Assembly (NCBI RefSeq): GCF_003261055.1
Contig: NZ_CP030073.1
Location: 248,001-312,000, forward strand
Length of the DNA: 64,000 nucleotides
Direction: 5' to 3'
Source: Streptomyces cadmiisoli
Lineage (GTDB): Bacteria > Actinomycetota > Actinomycetes > Streptomycetales > Streptomycetaceae
Part shown: in pieces, positions 35,914 through 46,100 of the stretch
How the letters are laid out: each line of letters opens with the position of its first letter
Position numbering within the stretch: the stretch's first letter is position 1
The notes under the pieces: generated by a model
The model's database searches: none
Told to the model about the DNA's origin: nothing
Seen by the model: the letters and a program-made list of their open reading frames with translations, nothing else
Position numbers and translations under genes: made by a program

Positions 35914-38628
35914 TCAAGGGACCTGCGGGGCAAGGCCCGGCTCCGGTGTCATCCACGGAGCAGCAGCGCCATGGTGCGCTCGCAGCAGGAAGGACAGGAC
36001 TCCCGGTACACCAGTGGCGAAGTCCCACTCGACCGCGCGCTTGTCATACAGAGTCAAGCCCTGGCGTCCGGATGTGGCATGGGACGTCAGCAGCGCGGTC
36101 ACCAAGCCGGCCCACCGGCCGGCGGCGGAGGTAGGGCCTTCGTCGCCTGCGATGTCCAGCAGGAAATGTCCGTCGCCGGCCAGCCCCCACCAGGCACCCA
36201 GCGGCGCGCGGGGAGCCGAGTAGCGCACGGCCGCCGCTGCGGCGGCTGCAGTGTCCCGGTACGCAAGCCGGTTGGAATCTGCGCCCAGACTCCACAGGAA
36301 TGCCCCGATTCCCGCCGGGCCACCCCACCATCCGTGCGGCGTTCGTCCGTCGTCCGTCTGATCGCTCCACCACGCGGCCCGGTAGGTCCGTGCTCGACCG
36401 TTTTCCAGGACGTCTACATCCCGCAGCCGTGCCTGAGCGACGAGTTCGTCACCGGCCAACTGGGCCACTTCAGCGAACCGGGGTTCCTGAAGGATCTGGG
36501 CTGCGCTGAGAAGGAACCGGCCTATGCCGGCTGTGCCTGTGGCGATTCCATTGTGGGCTGTGGGAGTGTTCTGCTCGGCCATCCACCGCACCCCGACGGA
36601 GCCTTTTCGGACGGCTGTGTCCACCAGGTGTTCCGCGCACTCCAGTGCCTTCTGCCGGAACTCCCACCGGCCTGTGGTACGCCAGAGGTGCAGCATTGTG
36701 GCGCCTGTCCCGGCGATCCCGTGCGCCACTGTGGGTATATGCCAACGAGTCGGCAGCTGCTCGGCGATCTCCAGAGCATGGTCGAGGGTGACCGAGTCGC
36801 CGACGGCCTGTGCCACGTCGGCTGCGGCCCAGATCATACCGGCGTGGCCGTTGTACAAGCCTGGCAGCAGCGTGACGGTGGGCCGGCCGAGATTCCTGTC
36901 CCACCAGCGGCTCAAGGTGACCAACGCATCCTGGAGCACGTCGTCCAAGTCACGGTCGCCACCATTGATCACCGCCGGACAGCGCGCCGCCTGAAGCAGC
37001 ACACCTGTCACACCAGCAGCGCCAGCCTGAACGAATCGAGGGTCTAGCCTACGCATCGTTCCCAGTGTTGGTACCAGCGCAGCGGCTTGTGGTCGCAGGG
37101 CAGAGATCATGTTCAGCAACGACTCACGGATGAGCTGATCGGGGTCAGGCTCCGCAGGGGTGCCGGCTGTACTCATGGAAGGGTGCACGCGAGCGGCTGC
37201 GTGTAGTTCCCGTTCGGCGCGCGACCAGGTCCAGCGGTCTTCGGGCGCGAACGCCATCAAGCCGTGTACCAGAGGATTCAGGGCGTGTATCAACGGGTTG
37301 TCCGCAGCCATGACATCCATGGGCGAAGACGTCTTGGAGCCAGTGTCCAACCCGCTTGGGCGAGTAACCGGACGCCGCTGCAGGCACAGAGCGGCGATCA
37401 GGGCCCCCGCGCCGTAGCGGTCCATCTCGGGCGTTGCGAGCAGGACGTCGTCCCGCTCAGACTCAAGCTTTTCCGGGGCGGCATACCCGGGAGTTCTCAG
37501 CTTGGGGATGGGCGCGCCAACCTCTGCGGCGCTCTCCAGGTCCAGCAGTTGAAGTCGGCCGTCGGGGCCCATCAGGAAGTTGCCCGGCGACAAGTCGCCC
37601 ACAACGATGCCGGCATCGTGCACAGCTTGGAGGGTCTTCACGATCTGGCGTGCCAGGTTCAGGACGATTGCGTCCGACGGTGGCGGCGCGTCGTCCTCAT
37701 CGGGTGTGACCAGGTCCTGCAGAGGCCGTCCAGCGAGTTCCTCCTCGACGAGGAATGTCTGGTCCGCGAGGTCGAACAGGTCCACCAGTTCGGGGACAAC
37801 TGCCACATCCGCCAACCTGCGGAGCATCGCCGCTTCCCCGCGTAGAAGGTCCCGTGCGTCCGCACCATCACTCGATGGATCAATCCCTGCGCGACTCTGC
37901 TTGATAACGACCCTGCGGTCGGTCTTGGTATCCAGCGCCCGGAACACGCCTCCGCGATTGGTGTGCCGAATTGCGCCTGTGACCTGGTAACGGTCGGCTA
38001 GTAGCAGCGACTTGCTCTTCTTCGTGGACCCTGCGTCCGCCGCCGGCTGCTCGACCGGGTCGCTGAGCCATGAGGGCGGGCTGAACCAGGCAACGCGCCG
38101 GTCCTCCACCAGGGAGCCGTCCGGGGAGACGATCATCTCCTCAACCGCACCCTTGTCGTCCAGTCGGGTCATCTGCGAGATGCCGCCATAGCGATAATGG
38201 ACGATCCCGCCTTGGTACTGGCGGTCGGACATGATCCGTGGCCCCCAGTGGTCCGTCAGTGGTGTGTGCAGCTTGTCTAGAAGATCGCGGAACTGACCGT
38301 CGTCATTCGGGTAGACAGTGATGAACTTCCCGCTCGCTGCCGGATCGCTCCCACGTGATAGCGAGTCGTGCAGAAGATCCGGCGTACCAACAAACTTGAA
38401 AGCGACGCCCAGGGGCACAAGCACGGAGCTGACCTTGCCCAGGATGTCCGCCGCGGTGTCGGGCGTAGCGGACACGTGAATCTTCCAGCCTTGCAGGCGG
38501 TGGCGGTGTCGAGATGGCTCTACGAAATGCCAGTAATCGGTCTCTCGGATGCGCCAATAGGAATCTGGATGGGTGTTCAGAACGTCAAGCACAACTTTCT
38601 TGAACATCACTTGACGAACACCCTTCAT
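35914..38628 (-). CDS. lanKC: Class III lanthionine synthetase LanKC
   Basis: The protein of about 904 residues has the LanKC order. An N-terminal lyase domain (about 1-215; SYWRIRETDYWHFVEPS, GWKIHVSATPDTAADILGKV) is followed by a Ser/Thr kinase-like domain (about 230-490) with RVVIKQSRAG, DAGIVVGDLSPGNFLM and LLDLESAAEVG. A LanC-like cyclase barrel follows (about 530-900; GLYNGHAGMIWAAADVA, VAHGIAGTGATML, PHGWWGGPAGIGAFLW). The Cys-Cys-His zinc ligands of LanC and class IV LanL are not seen, which fits class III. It would phosphorylate, eliminate and cyclise the nearby precursor. The ATG at 38628 is chosen; an ATG 24 bases downstream is possible. Confidence 0.9.
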   Translation of the reverse strand: MKGVRQVMFKKVVLDVLNTHPDSYWRIRETDYWHFVEPSRHRHRLQGWKIHVSATPDTAADILGKVSSVLVPLGVAFKFVGTPDLLHDSLSRGSDPAASGKFITVYPNDDGQFRDLLDKLHTPLTDHWGPRIMSDRQYQGGIVHYRYGGISQMTRLDDKGAVEEMIVSPDGSLVEDRRVAWFSPPSWLSDPVEQPAADAGSTKKSKSLLLADRYQVTGAIRHTNRGGVFRALDTKTDRRVVIKQSRAGIDPSSDGADARDLLRGEAAMLRRLADVAVVPELVDLFDLADQTFLVEEELAGRPLQDLVTPDEDDAPPPSDAIVLNLARQIVKTLQAVHDAGIVVGDLSPGNFLMGPDGRLQLLDLESAAEVGAPIPKLRTPGYAAPEKLESERDDVLLATPEMDRYGAGALIAALCLQRRPVTRPSGLDTGSKTSSPMDVMAADNPLIHALNPLVHGLMAFAPEDRWTWSRAERELHAAARVHPSMSTAGTPAEPDPDQLIRESLLNMISALRPQAAALVPTLGTMRRLDPRFVQAGAAGVTGVLLQAARCPAVINGGDRDLDDVLQDALVTLSRWWDRNLGRPTVTLLPGLYNGHAGMIWAAADVAQAVGDSVTLDHALEIAEQLPTRWHIPTVAHGIAGTGATMLHLWRTTGRWEFRQKALECAEHLVDTAVRKGSVGVRWMAEQNTPTAHNGIATGTAGIGRFLLSAAQILQEPRFAEVAQLAGDELVAQARLRDVDVLENGRARTYRAAWWSDQTDDGRTPHGWWGGPAGIGAFLWSLGADSNRLAYRDTAAAAAAAVRYSAPRAPLGAWWGLAGDGHFLLDIAGDEGPTSAAGRWAGLVTALLTSHATSGRQGLTLYDKRAVEWDFATGVPGVLSFLLRAHHGAAAPWMTPEPGLAPQVP

Positions 38629-38862
38629 GATTTTGCGCGTTGCTCTCGTGAAGTCCACGGCAACAAATCTTCGTGAAGTCGGAGAGCAGCTACCGACATC
38701 AACGAGCAAGGAAATCGCATTGCCTCCGAACGGATTCGGAATGTAGCAGCGGATCGCAACCGATGCGAGTTGACATTGACCCGCGAAGCGAGCGCCCTAC
38801 ACCAATTCTTCACCTTTTGTTTACAAGGCAGCAAACCCTTGTCCCGCCGGCTCGGCTAAAGA

Positions 38863-38903
38863 AAATATGCGACATATTTCCAGGGATGGAAGAAGTGTCG
38901 CAT
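38863..38903. promoter_or_regulatory. AT-rich control region upstream of lanKC with nested palindromes
   Basis: The roughly 300 bp before lanKC is markedly AT-richer than the rest of the window. It holds AAATATGcgaCATATTT (38863-38879) and an 8-bp inverted pair ATGCGACA (38867-38874) / TGTCGCAT (38896-38903). This is a candidate operator for the lanthipeptide operon; no regulator gene is adjacent. Confidence 0.45.
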
Positions 38904-39149
38904 CCCGCTATTCTGCCGTATGGCAATTGAATGCCACTATTGAATTTAAGCGCCAAAAATCAGTGTGATGCACGTCACCGATCTTCGCGCCCCTCCGGCC
39001 TGTGCGGGCGTGGCCTGGGAGGTCCGTCGACGGCTCGAGGTCGCGCTGGAGGAGCAATTCGTCGCAGGGTCCGCAGATGAGCAGCTTGATCGCATGCCGC
39101 AGCACAGAGGTCGGACGCCAGGCGCGCTACAGCGTCGCGCAGCTGCAGA

Positions 39150-39480
39150 AACCTCATCGACGAACGGCTCGTGCGCTTCCACCACCGCCCCCACGAAGGG
39201 CTGCGCCACCCGGTACCGCCGAAGATCACGCCATCCCCGAACCGGATGTGGGCGGCCCTGGTCGCCGTCACCGGATACGTATCGGTCTCGCTGAGCGGCA
39301 GTGACTACCTGGAGTTGCCGCCGGTGCGGTGACAAGCCATCACCAAACGCCGCATCCGCCAGCGCCACCACACCTACGGCCAAGACCTGTTCGGCCCCTG
39401 ACGGGGCCAGACATCAGGCGTCGCACCCCTCGGCGGGAAGTGGGGAGTCCACACCAACCCACCGAGCAGGTCCCAACCTC
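39150..39480 (+). pseudogene. Degenerate Mu-type integrase/transposase C-terminal fragment
   Basis: One plus-strand frame reads NLIDERLVRFHHRPHEGLRH ... SPNRMWAALVAVTGYVSVSL ... SDYLELPPVR, then a TGA, then QAITKRRIRQRHHTYGQDLF, a second TGA, then GVAPLGGKWGVHTNPP. I recognise this series as the C-terminal Mu-transposase beta-barrel region of actinobacterial rve-type transposases (ITxRGIRxxxxTY, GGKWxVHxNP). The two in-frame TGA codons and the missing catalytic core show that it is dead. Confidence 0.6.
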
Positions 39481-40246
39481 AGAAGAACACCGCGGCAGCG
39501 ACGAGGAGTGCAGCGGTGAAGATGCGGTCAAACACGGTGCCGACCGGCTACCGGCGCAGGCCACGCCGTTCAATCCGGCACCGCGATGTAGGGACTCCAA
39601 TACACGGCCAGGGCTGCATCGGCGAGTGACCGATTGCGGCGTGCTTCGGTTGAAGCATCGGCACGAGCGCGGCAACGCGTCGAGGTGGCTGTTGTTCGTG
39701 TGGGAGCGACGGCGGCGGACGTGCCGGTGCTGTTCCCCTGGGTTCCAGATCCTGTCTGCACGCTGGCATCTGCCCGGTGCTAGAGCGCGGCGGCCCGGCC
39801 AGCGCTCGACAGCAAACACCGCCGCCCGATCCCGCGAAGCGCGCCCACCCCGCCCCTTTCCCTTGCCTCTTCCTGCCTGAGGCGGGGTTGCGGGGGCGTG
39901 CAGAGAGACATGTCCGGCTGCTTACCCCGCCCGAAGGACGTGATCACCTGCGAGTAGGCCGTCAGGAGCCCCGCAGGCGCGGACAGTTGTCGGCGGGGAT
40001 ACCGGTGGGGTCTTCAGCGGGGATACCGGCGTGGTCCCATCGTGATGCTGGTCGGCCCTTCATGGTCGACGGTCTGGTCGGGGCCAGCTGATGACGTGGC
40101 CAGTACACGCGGGGCCGGGCAGAGCAACGCCGCACCGTACGGCGAGAGCGTCGACAGATGCAGAGCGTGGATGCGGGTGGTGGGGACCGGCTGGCGCTGG
40201 CGGTGCTGGCGCAGTACCCGATGGCGACCACCCAGCAGATGCACCA
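39481..40246. other. Gene-poor transition between the two biosynthetic regions
   Basis: Frames here give Arg/Pro-rich or otherwise non-protein-like translations with no recognised domains. No hairpin or repeat of note was seen. It appears to be eroded insertion-element DNA, judging from the transposase remnants on both sides. Confidence 0.45.
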
Positions 40247-40458
40247 CGCTCTGCGCGTCGATCAAGGAGGCTGACGGCTTCACGCTTCGGCCCTCCCTTT
40301 GCCGCACCTGTTCCCGCAGCAGACCCGTTGGGCTCGGCGAAGGCGACCTCCTTCTGCCACTTCGCGAAGTAGTCATAGACGGCTTCCCACAGCGGGAAGT
40401 CGTGCGGCAGGTAACGCCGCAGCACACAGGTGCGGTCCGCGTACAAGATCGCGTTCAT
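40247..40458 (-). pseudogene. IS5-family transposase N-terminal fragment, frameshifted
   Basis: The minus strand reads MNAILYADRTCVLRRYLPHD, FPLWEAVYDYFAKWQKEVAF, which is the typical N-terminal segment of IS5-type transposases (NAILY-x-RTG-x2-WR-x-LP-x-DFP-x-W-x2-VY). After about 40325 the continuation LLREQVRQREGRSVKPSASL, IDAQSV is in another frame. The DDE catalytic core that should follow is missing. Dead remnant. Confidence 0.65.
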
Positions 40459-41009
40459 GATCTAACGCAACTCGTGCTCGCGCGGCCGGCCAAAGCCCAG
40501 AGCCCGCCCGCGGCATTGGAAGTGCCACGTCGTCGGAGCTTGCTCGTTCAAATCCAGCGAACATCGGACAGATCCGTCGGATACGCACGACGAGTGTCAC
40601 GCTGCTCGTGAACGGCCCGTCCGTGACTCGCGATGCCTCACCTGCACTGTGGTGTCCCGGCCGCAGACCACTGCCCGCAGGCCCCACCAGCCGTCACGAC
40701 TGCCTGACCGACGACGGACCACACCGGATCGCCTTGTCTCCGGGTGGCGCAGCGCCCGTGCCGGCTGAGGACTTCTGGCGACGCCATGTCCCGGGCGGTT
40801 GACCCCACTTGTGCCGCGCGCCCCCGGCGCCGCACCTCAACGTGCGGCCGTCCGCGTGTGGACGGTCTCCGTCTCCCTTTGCGTCACGCCTCGTTCACTT
40901 CCCGCGCTGACGATCCGACTGGCGAAACCGGCGTTACGGCAGTGACTCATTAGTGCTTCAGGGTCACGCCGTGACTGTCGTCGAGCTCAAGTGGACCAAG
41001 TCGGTTGGT
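40459..41009. other. Intergenic stretch before the NRPS/PKS cluster
   Basis: No supported gene. It leads into the 9-bp repeat at 41010 and probably carries the promoter of the first cluster gene, but I cannot point to clear hexamers. Confidence 0.4.
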
Positions 41010-41050
41010 GGACCAGGTGGTCCGCTTGGTCCGAGTGGACCAAGCGGACC
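41010..41050. repeat. Nine-base GGWCC repeat with perfect hairpin
   Basis: GGACC or GGTCC recurs exactly every nine bases at 41010, 41019, 41028, 41037 and 41046, with another GGACC at 40993. The last four copies form a perfect 14-bp inverted repeat (GGTCCGCTTGGTCC at 41019-41032, loop GAGT, complement at 41037-41050). Read as protein it gives Gly-x-Pro triplets (GGPGGPLGPSGPSGP) inside a short open frame without a convincing start. It may be an operator array, a hairpin or a minisatellite; it lies 145 bp before the first NRPS/PKS gene. Confidence 0.7.
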
Positions 41051-41194
41051 GAGTGATGGGCGGAAGATGTACGCAGGCTGTCCGTGTCCGGGGCGGCGGA
41101 AGGACGCGCGCGGCGGCATGTGCCCCGCTCTGTCCAGGATTTCTCTGCCCTTCTTGCTTCCTCCGCGCCAATCCTGCTCCGGGGTGAGCGAGAA

Positions 41195-42943
41195 ATGACC
41201 GATGTCGAAGAGACCGACGAGGACATGCAGAGCGCCGTGGCTGTCATCGGCATGGCTGCCCGGGTGCCCGGCGTCGCGGACCTCGACGAGTTCTGGGGCG
41301 CGCTCGTGTCTGGCCGCGATCTGACGACTCGTCTCGAAGGCGGTGCCGCGTACGGAGTGGTCGCCGGCACGGAGCGGTTCGACGCGGCGTTCTTCGGCTT
41401 CGGGCCGCAGGATGCACAACTGCTCGACCCGCAGGACCGGGTGTTCCTCGAATGCGCCCGGGAGGCGCTCGAGGACGCGGGTCAAAATCCCCGGACGTAC
41501 CCGGGAGCCGTCGGTGTGTACGCGGGGAGTGGCGAGTCGGAACACCTCGCCGTGCTGCGCGCACAACGCCACCGGTTTCCGGAGGCGACCGACGAGCAGC
41601 TCCGCCTCGCAGGCAGCCGGGACTTCCTCACCGGCCGGGTGGCGTACGCGCTGAACCTGCAGGGCCCGGCGGTCACCGTGCACACCGGCTGCTCGACCTC
41701 CCTGGTGGCGGTTCACCTGGCCTGTCAGGCGCTGCTCGCCGGCGACTGCGACCTGGCCCTGGCCGGTGGAGTCACGGTCCGCGGCGCCGCGGGTGCCGGT
41801 GAGGGCGACGACCTGCTTTCGGCGGACGGCCGCTGCCGACCCTTCGACGCGGACGCCGACGGCATGGTCGCCGCCGACGGCGCGGGGATCGTGGTGCTGA
41901 AGCGGTTCTCCGACGCGCTCGCCGACGGGGACCAGGTCGAGGCCGTGATCCGGGGTTCGGCGCTCAGCAACGACGGGTCGGGCAAGGTGAGTTTCACCGC
42001 GCCGAGCGTGACCGGACAAGTGGCCGCGATCCGTTCGGCGCACGTCGTCGCCGACGTGTGCCCGGATTCGATCGGGTATGTCGAGGCGCACGGCACCGGC
42101 ACCCTGATCGGCGACGCCATGGAGGTCCGTGCTCTGTCGGAGGCGTTCGGGCAGCCGGGGCCGTCGCGGCGGTGCGTGCTCAGCTCCGTCAAGTCGAACA
42201 TCGGCCACACCGACACGGCGGCGGGAGTGATCGGCCTCATCAAGGTGGTCCTCGCCCTGCGGCACGGCCTGATACCGGGCACGGCGCATTTCCGCAGTCC
42301 GAGTCCGCACCTCGACCTCGAGGCCAGCGGATTCGTGGTGACGCGTGATGCGACACCCTGGCCGCCGGGTCACGGTCCTCGCCGTGCCGGGGTCAACGCG
42401 ACGGGCATCGGGGGGACCAACGCCCACCTCCTGGTCGAGGAGGCGCCGACTCCGGACGGGGCCGCGGACGAGGATCGCGATCACCTTCCGGCGCGGGCGG
42501 CGCGTACCGCTCCCGCAGGCGTGGACGCCGCGGTGTGGCACGGCGACCGGACCGGTGAGGAGCGCGACAGCGCGGCGCCTGCGGCAGAGCAGGATGCGGG
42601 CGGGGGCGAATCCGGCCCGGCTACATCGGTGCGGGACGCAGATGAGTCCGAATCCCAGGCGCCTGCGGCCGTGCGGGATGCGAGCGCGGCGGCGGCCGAG
42701 GCGCGTACCCCGGCGGAAAAGGTGATCGCCGGGGTGTGGAGTGACGTACTCGGCGTGGCCGACGTCGGCATGGACGACGACTTCTTCGAGCTCGGCGGCC
42801 ACTCCCTGCACGCGACGCGGGTCCTGGCCCGGCTGGGTCCGGCGCTCGGCAGCCAGGCACGGCGGCTCACCGTCCTGGACATCTTCGACCACCCCACCGT
42901 CCGCGAGCTCGCCGCGCTGGTGAGTGCGTCCGGCCCGCGGTGA
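41195..42943 (+). CDS. Ketosynthase-carrier didomain protein
   Basis: The 582-residue protein has an N-terminal modular-type ketosynthase (about 10-430) with Cys in VHTGCSTSLVAVH (about 167), His in VEAHGTGT and Lys/His in KSNIGHTDTAAG, so the catalytic set is complete. A linker of about 70 residues rich in Ala, Glu and Asp leads to a carrier domain with the phosphopantetheine Ser in DDDFFELGGHSLHA (about residue 536). That motif is of the peptidyl-carrier type, not the PKS-ACP type. There is no AT, so the extender must come from a separate enzyme. It is the first gene of the plus-strand cluster. The ATG at 41195 is the first plausible start with the KS at the N-terminus. Confidence 0.88.
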   Translation: MTDVEETDEDMQSAVAVIGMAARVPGVADLDEFWGALVSGRDLTTRLEGGAAYGVVAGTERFDAAFFGFGPQDAQLLDPQDRVFLECAREALEDAGQNPRTYPGAVGVYAGSGESEHLAVLRAQRHRFPEATDEQLRLAGSRDFLTGRVAYALNLQGPAVTVHTGCSTSLVAVHLACQALLAGDCDLALAGGVTVRGAAGAGEGDDLLSADGRCRPFDADADGMVAADGAGIVVLKRFSDALADGDQVEAVIRGSALSNDGSGKVSFTAPSVTGQVAAIRSAHVVADVCPDSIGYVEAHGTGTLIGDAMEVRALSEAFGQPGPSRRCVLSSVKSNIGHTDTAAGVIGLIKVVLALRHGLIPGTAHFRSPSPHLDLEASGFVVTRDATPWPPGHGPRRAGVNATGIGGTNAHLLVEEAPTPDGAADEDRDHLPARAARTAPAGVDAAVWHGDRTGEERDSAAPAAEQDAGGGESGPATSVRDADESESQAPAAVRDASAAAAEARTPAEKVIAGVWSDVLGVADVGMDDDFFELGGHSLHATRVLARLGPALGSQARRLTVLDIFDHPTVRELAALVSASGPR

Positions 42944-43150
42944 AGTCGCGGGCCCATGAATGGCGCCGCGGTCGCATGGGCCACGTGGATCCTACCGACC
43001 GCATCGCCCGTTCCGGCAAATCGCCTGTACCGGTGACATCCCCCGTACTGGCGGCATCGCCGGTACCGGCCGCGCACCCCGACCGTCAGCCGCGCGGCCC
43101 GTGGAACGCGTGGCCTGTTGCACCGTCACACGATTTCTGGAGGACGACCT

Positions 43151-46100
43151 GTGAGTGACCTGACCGAGCTGCCCGGGACACCGACGACGATCCCCGTCCG
43201 GCCCGACGGGGAACCCGTGATGTCGTTCGCGCAGGAACGTCTCTGGTTCATGGACGCGTACGCCCCCGGGACGACGGCGTACACCATCCCGGAAGCCTGG
43301 CGGCTGCGCGGTGCGGCGGTCGATCCGGACGCGCTGACAGCGGCGTTGAACCGGGTCGCGGAACGGCACGAGCCGCTGCGGACCCGCTTCCCCGCCACGG
43401 TGGACGGGCGGGCCGTCATGGTCGTCGACGACGCCGGCGCGATCCCGTTGACCACCGCGGAGGCCGTCGACGACGACGCCGTGGGTGTCCTCGTCGACGC
43501 CTTCATGGCCGAACCCTTCGACCTGGCGACCGGCCCCGTGGCCCGCGCGCTGCTCATCACCGTCGGCCCCGAGGAGCAGGTGTTCGCGCTCGCGGTGCAC
43601 CACATCGCGGCCGACGGCTGGTCCACCGAACTCCTTCTCGGTGAGGTGCTGACCTGCCTGGCCGGCCTCCCGCTGCCCGAACTGCCGGTTCGTTACGGCG
43701 ACTTCGCGGCGTGGCAGCGTGCCCAGTCCGACTCCGGTCAGGATGTGGCGTACTGGGGGGAGCAGCTGGCCGGCGTGGCGCCGCTCGAGCTGCCCACCGA
43801 CCGGCAGCGGCCACCGCTGCCGACGTACGCCGGTGCCGCGCACGAGTTCTCGGTGGCGCCGGACGTGCTCGACGCGTTGCTCCGGCTCGGGCGCCGGTAC
43901 CGGGCCACGCCGTACATGGTTCTGCTCGCGGCCTTCGCGGTCCTGCTGGGCCGCCGGGCCGGGCAGGACGACATCACGATCGGGTCGCCGACGGCCGGCC
44001 GGCCCGTTCCTGAGCTCGACGACCTCGTGGGCTGCTTCGTCAACATGGTCACCATGCGGGTCGACGCGTCGGGCGACCCGACGTTCGTCGAACTGCTGCA
44101 GCGGGTCCGCAGCACGGCCGCGCACGCCTTCGCCCACCAGGAACTGCCCTTCGAGCGCCTGGTCACGGAACTGAACGTGCCGCGGGAGGTGTCGCGTTCG
44201 CCGCTGTTCCAGGTCGTCTTCTCCCTGCAGAGCTACGAATCGGACCTGCCGAGCCATCCGTCGTTCACCGTCACCGCCGACGTCCCGATGTCCTACCGGG
44301 TGACCCGCTTCGATCTCGAACTGCACACCGCGGGTGACGGCACCTTCCTGTTCGTCTACAACACGGCGCTGTTCACCGCGGACTCGGTCGCGGCGATGAG
44401 CGCCCACCTGCGGGTGCTGCTGGAGGGCATCGCCGCCGACCCGGACGCCGCGATCTCGAGCTACGAGCTGCTCACGGCCGAAGAGCGTGAGCAGCGCGCC
44501 CGCTGGAACGACACCGGTGCCGATCTCGGCCCCGACCTGTGCCTGCACGAGCCGGTGGAGGCACAGGCGGGCAGGACGCCGGACCACCCGGCCGTGATCT
44601 ATCCCGGCGGTCAGCTGTCGCACGCCGAGGTCGATCGGAGGGCCGGTCATCTCGCGGCGCGCCTGACGGCCGCCGGCGTGAGGCGGGGCGACCTGGTGGC
44701 CGTCGCGATGCGGCGGGGGTGGGAGCAGGTCGTCGCGGTCCTGGCTGTCAACAAGGCCGGCGCCGCCTACCTGCCCGTCGACGCCGACCTGCCCGACAGC
44801 CGTCGCGGCGAGCTCATCGCACGCGGTGACTGCACCGTGGTTCTCACCCAGCCGGCCCTGGCTGCGCGGCTGACCTGGCCGGACGGGCTGACGGTACTGC
44901 CGGTCACCGGGGAAGCGGCCTCGCTGTCCGGGGTGAGCGAGGAGCCCGGCGGCGGGTCGGTGGCGCTGTCCGGGGTGAGGGAGGAAGCGAGTGCTGCGGT
45001 GCTGCTCGGTTCCGCGGAGCCCGACGACCTCGCGTACGTCATCTTCACCTCGGGGTCGACCGGCACGCCGAAGGGCGTGATGATCGAGCACCGGGCCGCC
45101 CTCAACACCGTCCGCGACATCAACGAGCGCTTCGCCGTGGGCCCCGACGACCGGGTGCTCGCGCTGTCCGCGCTGAGCTTCGACCTGTCGGTCTACGACG
45201 TCTACGGCACGCTGGCCGCCGGTGCCGCTCTGGTCATGGGGCAGCCCGCAGAGGACAAGGACCCGGCCGCCTGGGCGCGGATCGTCACCGAGCAGCGGAT
45301 CACCGTGTGGAACTCGGTGCCCGCGCTCATGGAGCTCCTGGTCGAGCACGCGGAGCAGGAAGGGACGGACATCAGCTCGTTGCGGCTGGTGATGATGTCC
45401 GGCGACTGGATCCCGCCGACGCTCCCCGACCGGATCCGCGCGCTCGCACCGCATGCGGAGATCATCAGCCTGGGCGGAGCCACCGAGGGGTCGATCTGGT
45501 CCATCTCGTATCCGATCGAGCGCGTCAGCCCGGAGTGGTCCTCGATCCCGTACGGCCGCCCGCTGACCAACCAGCGGTTCCATGTTCTCGATCGCGGACT
45601 GTGTGACGTCCCGGTCGGTGTGCCCGGCGAGCTGTGCATCGGGGGCACCGGGGTGGCTACCGGGTACTGGAAGGACCCGGAGCGGACCGCGGCGGCGTTC
45701 GTCACGCACCCGCGCACCGGCGAGCGTCTCTACCGGACCGGCGACCTGGGGCGCTATCGGTCGGACGGTGTCATCGAGTTCCTCGGGCGGGCCGACGCCC
45801 AGGTCAAGGTCCGCGGCTACCGGATCGAACTCGGCGAGATCGAGGCACACCTGGCCCGCCATCCCGCGGTGGCCGAATGCGTGGTGACCGTGCACGGGTC
45901 CGGCAACGCCGCGCAGCTCGTCGCGTACGTCATCGCCGAATCCATGACCGGGACCGAAACCGCGACCGGAACCGGGACAGAAGCGAGGACCAGCACCGCT
46001 GCCCCACTCGACCCCCGCCCGGGACCCGGTCCCGACCCCGCCCTGCTGCGGTCGCACCTCGCGGCGGCGCTGCCGGCCTACATGGTGCCCAGCTCGTTCG

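Noticed and set aside
39481..40990. Possible intact insertion sequence
   Set aside because: Only fragments of two different transposase families are present, with stops and frameshifts, and no matched terminal inverted repeats were found.
40953..41198. Small collagen-like protein with Gly-x-Pro repeats before the KS gene
   Set aside because: No convincing ribosome site, the rest of the frame is not protein-like, and the repeat is better described as a DNA-level 9-bp repeat.
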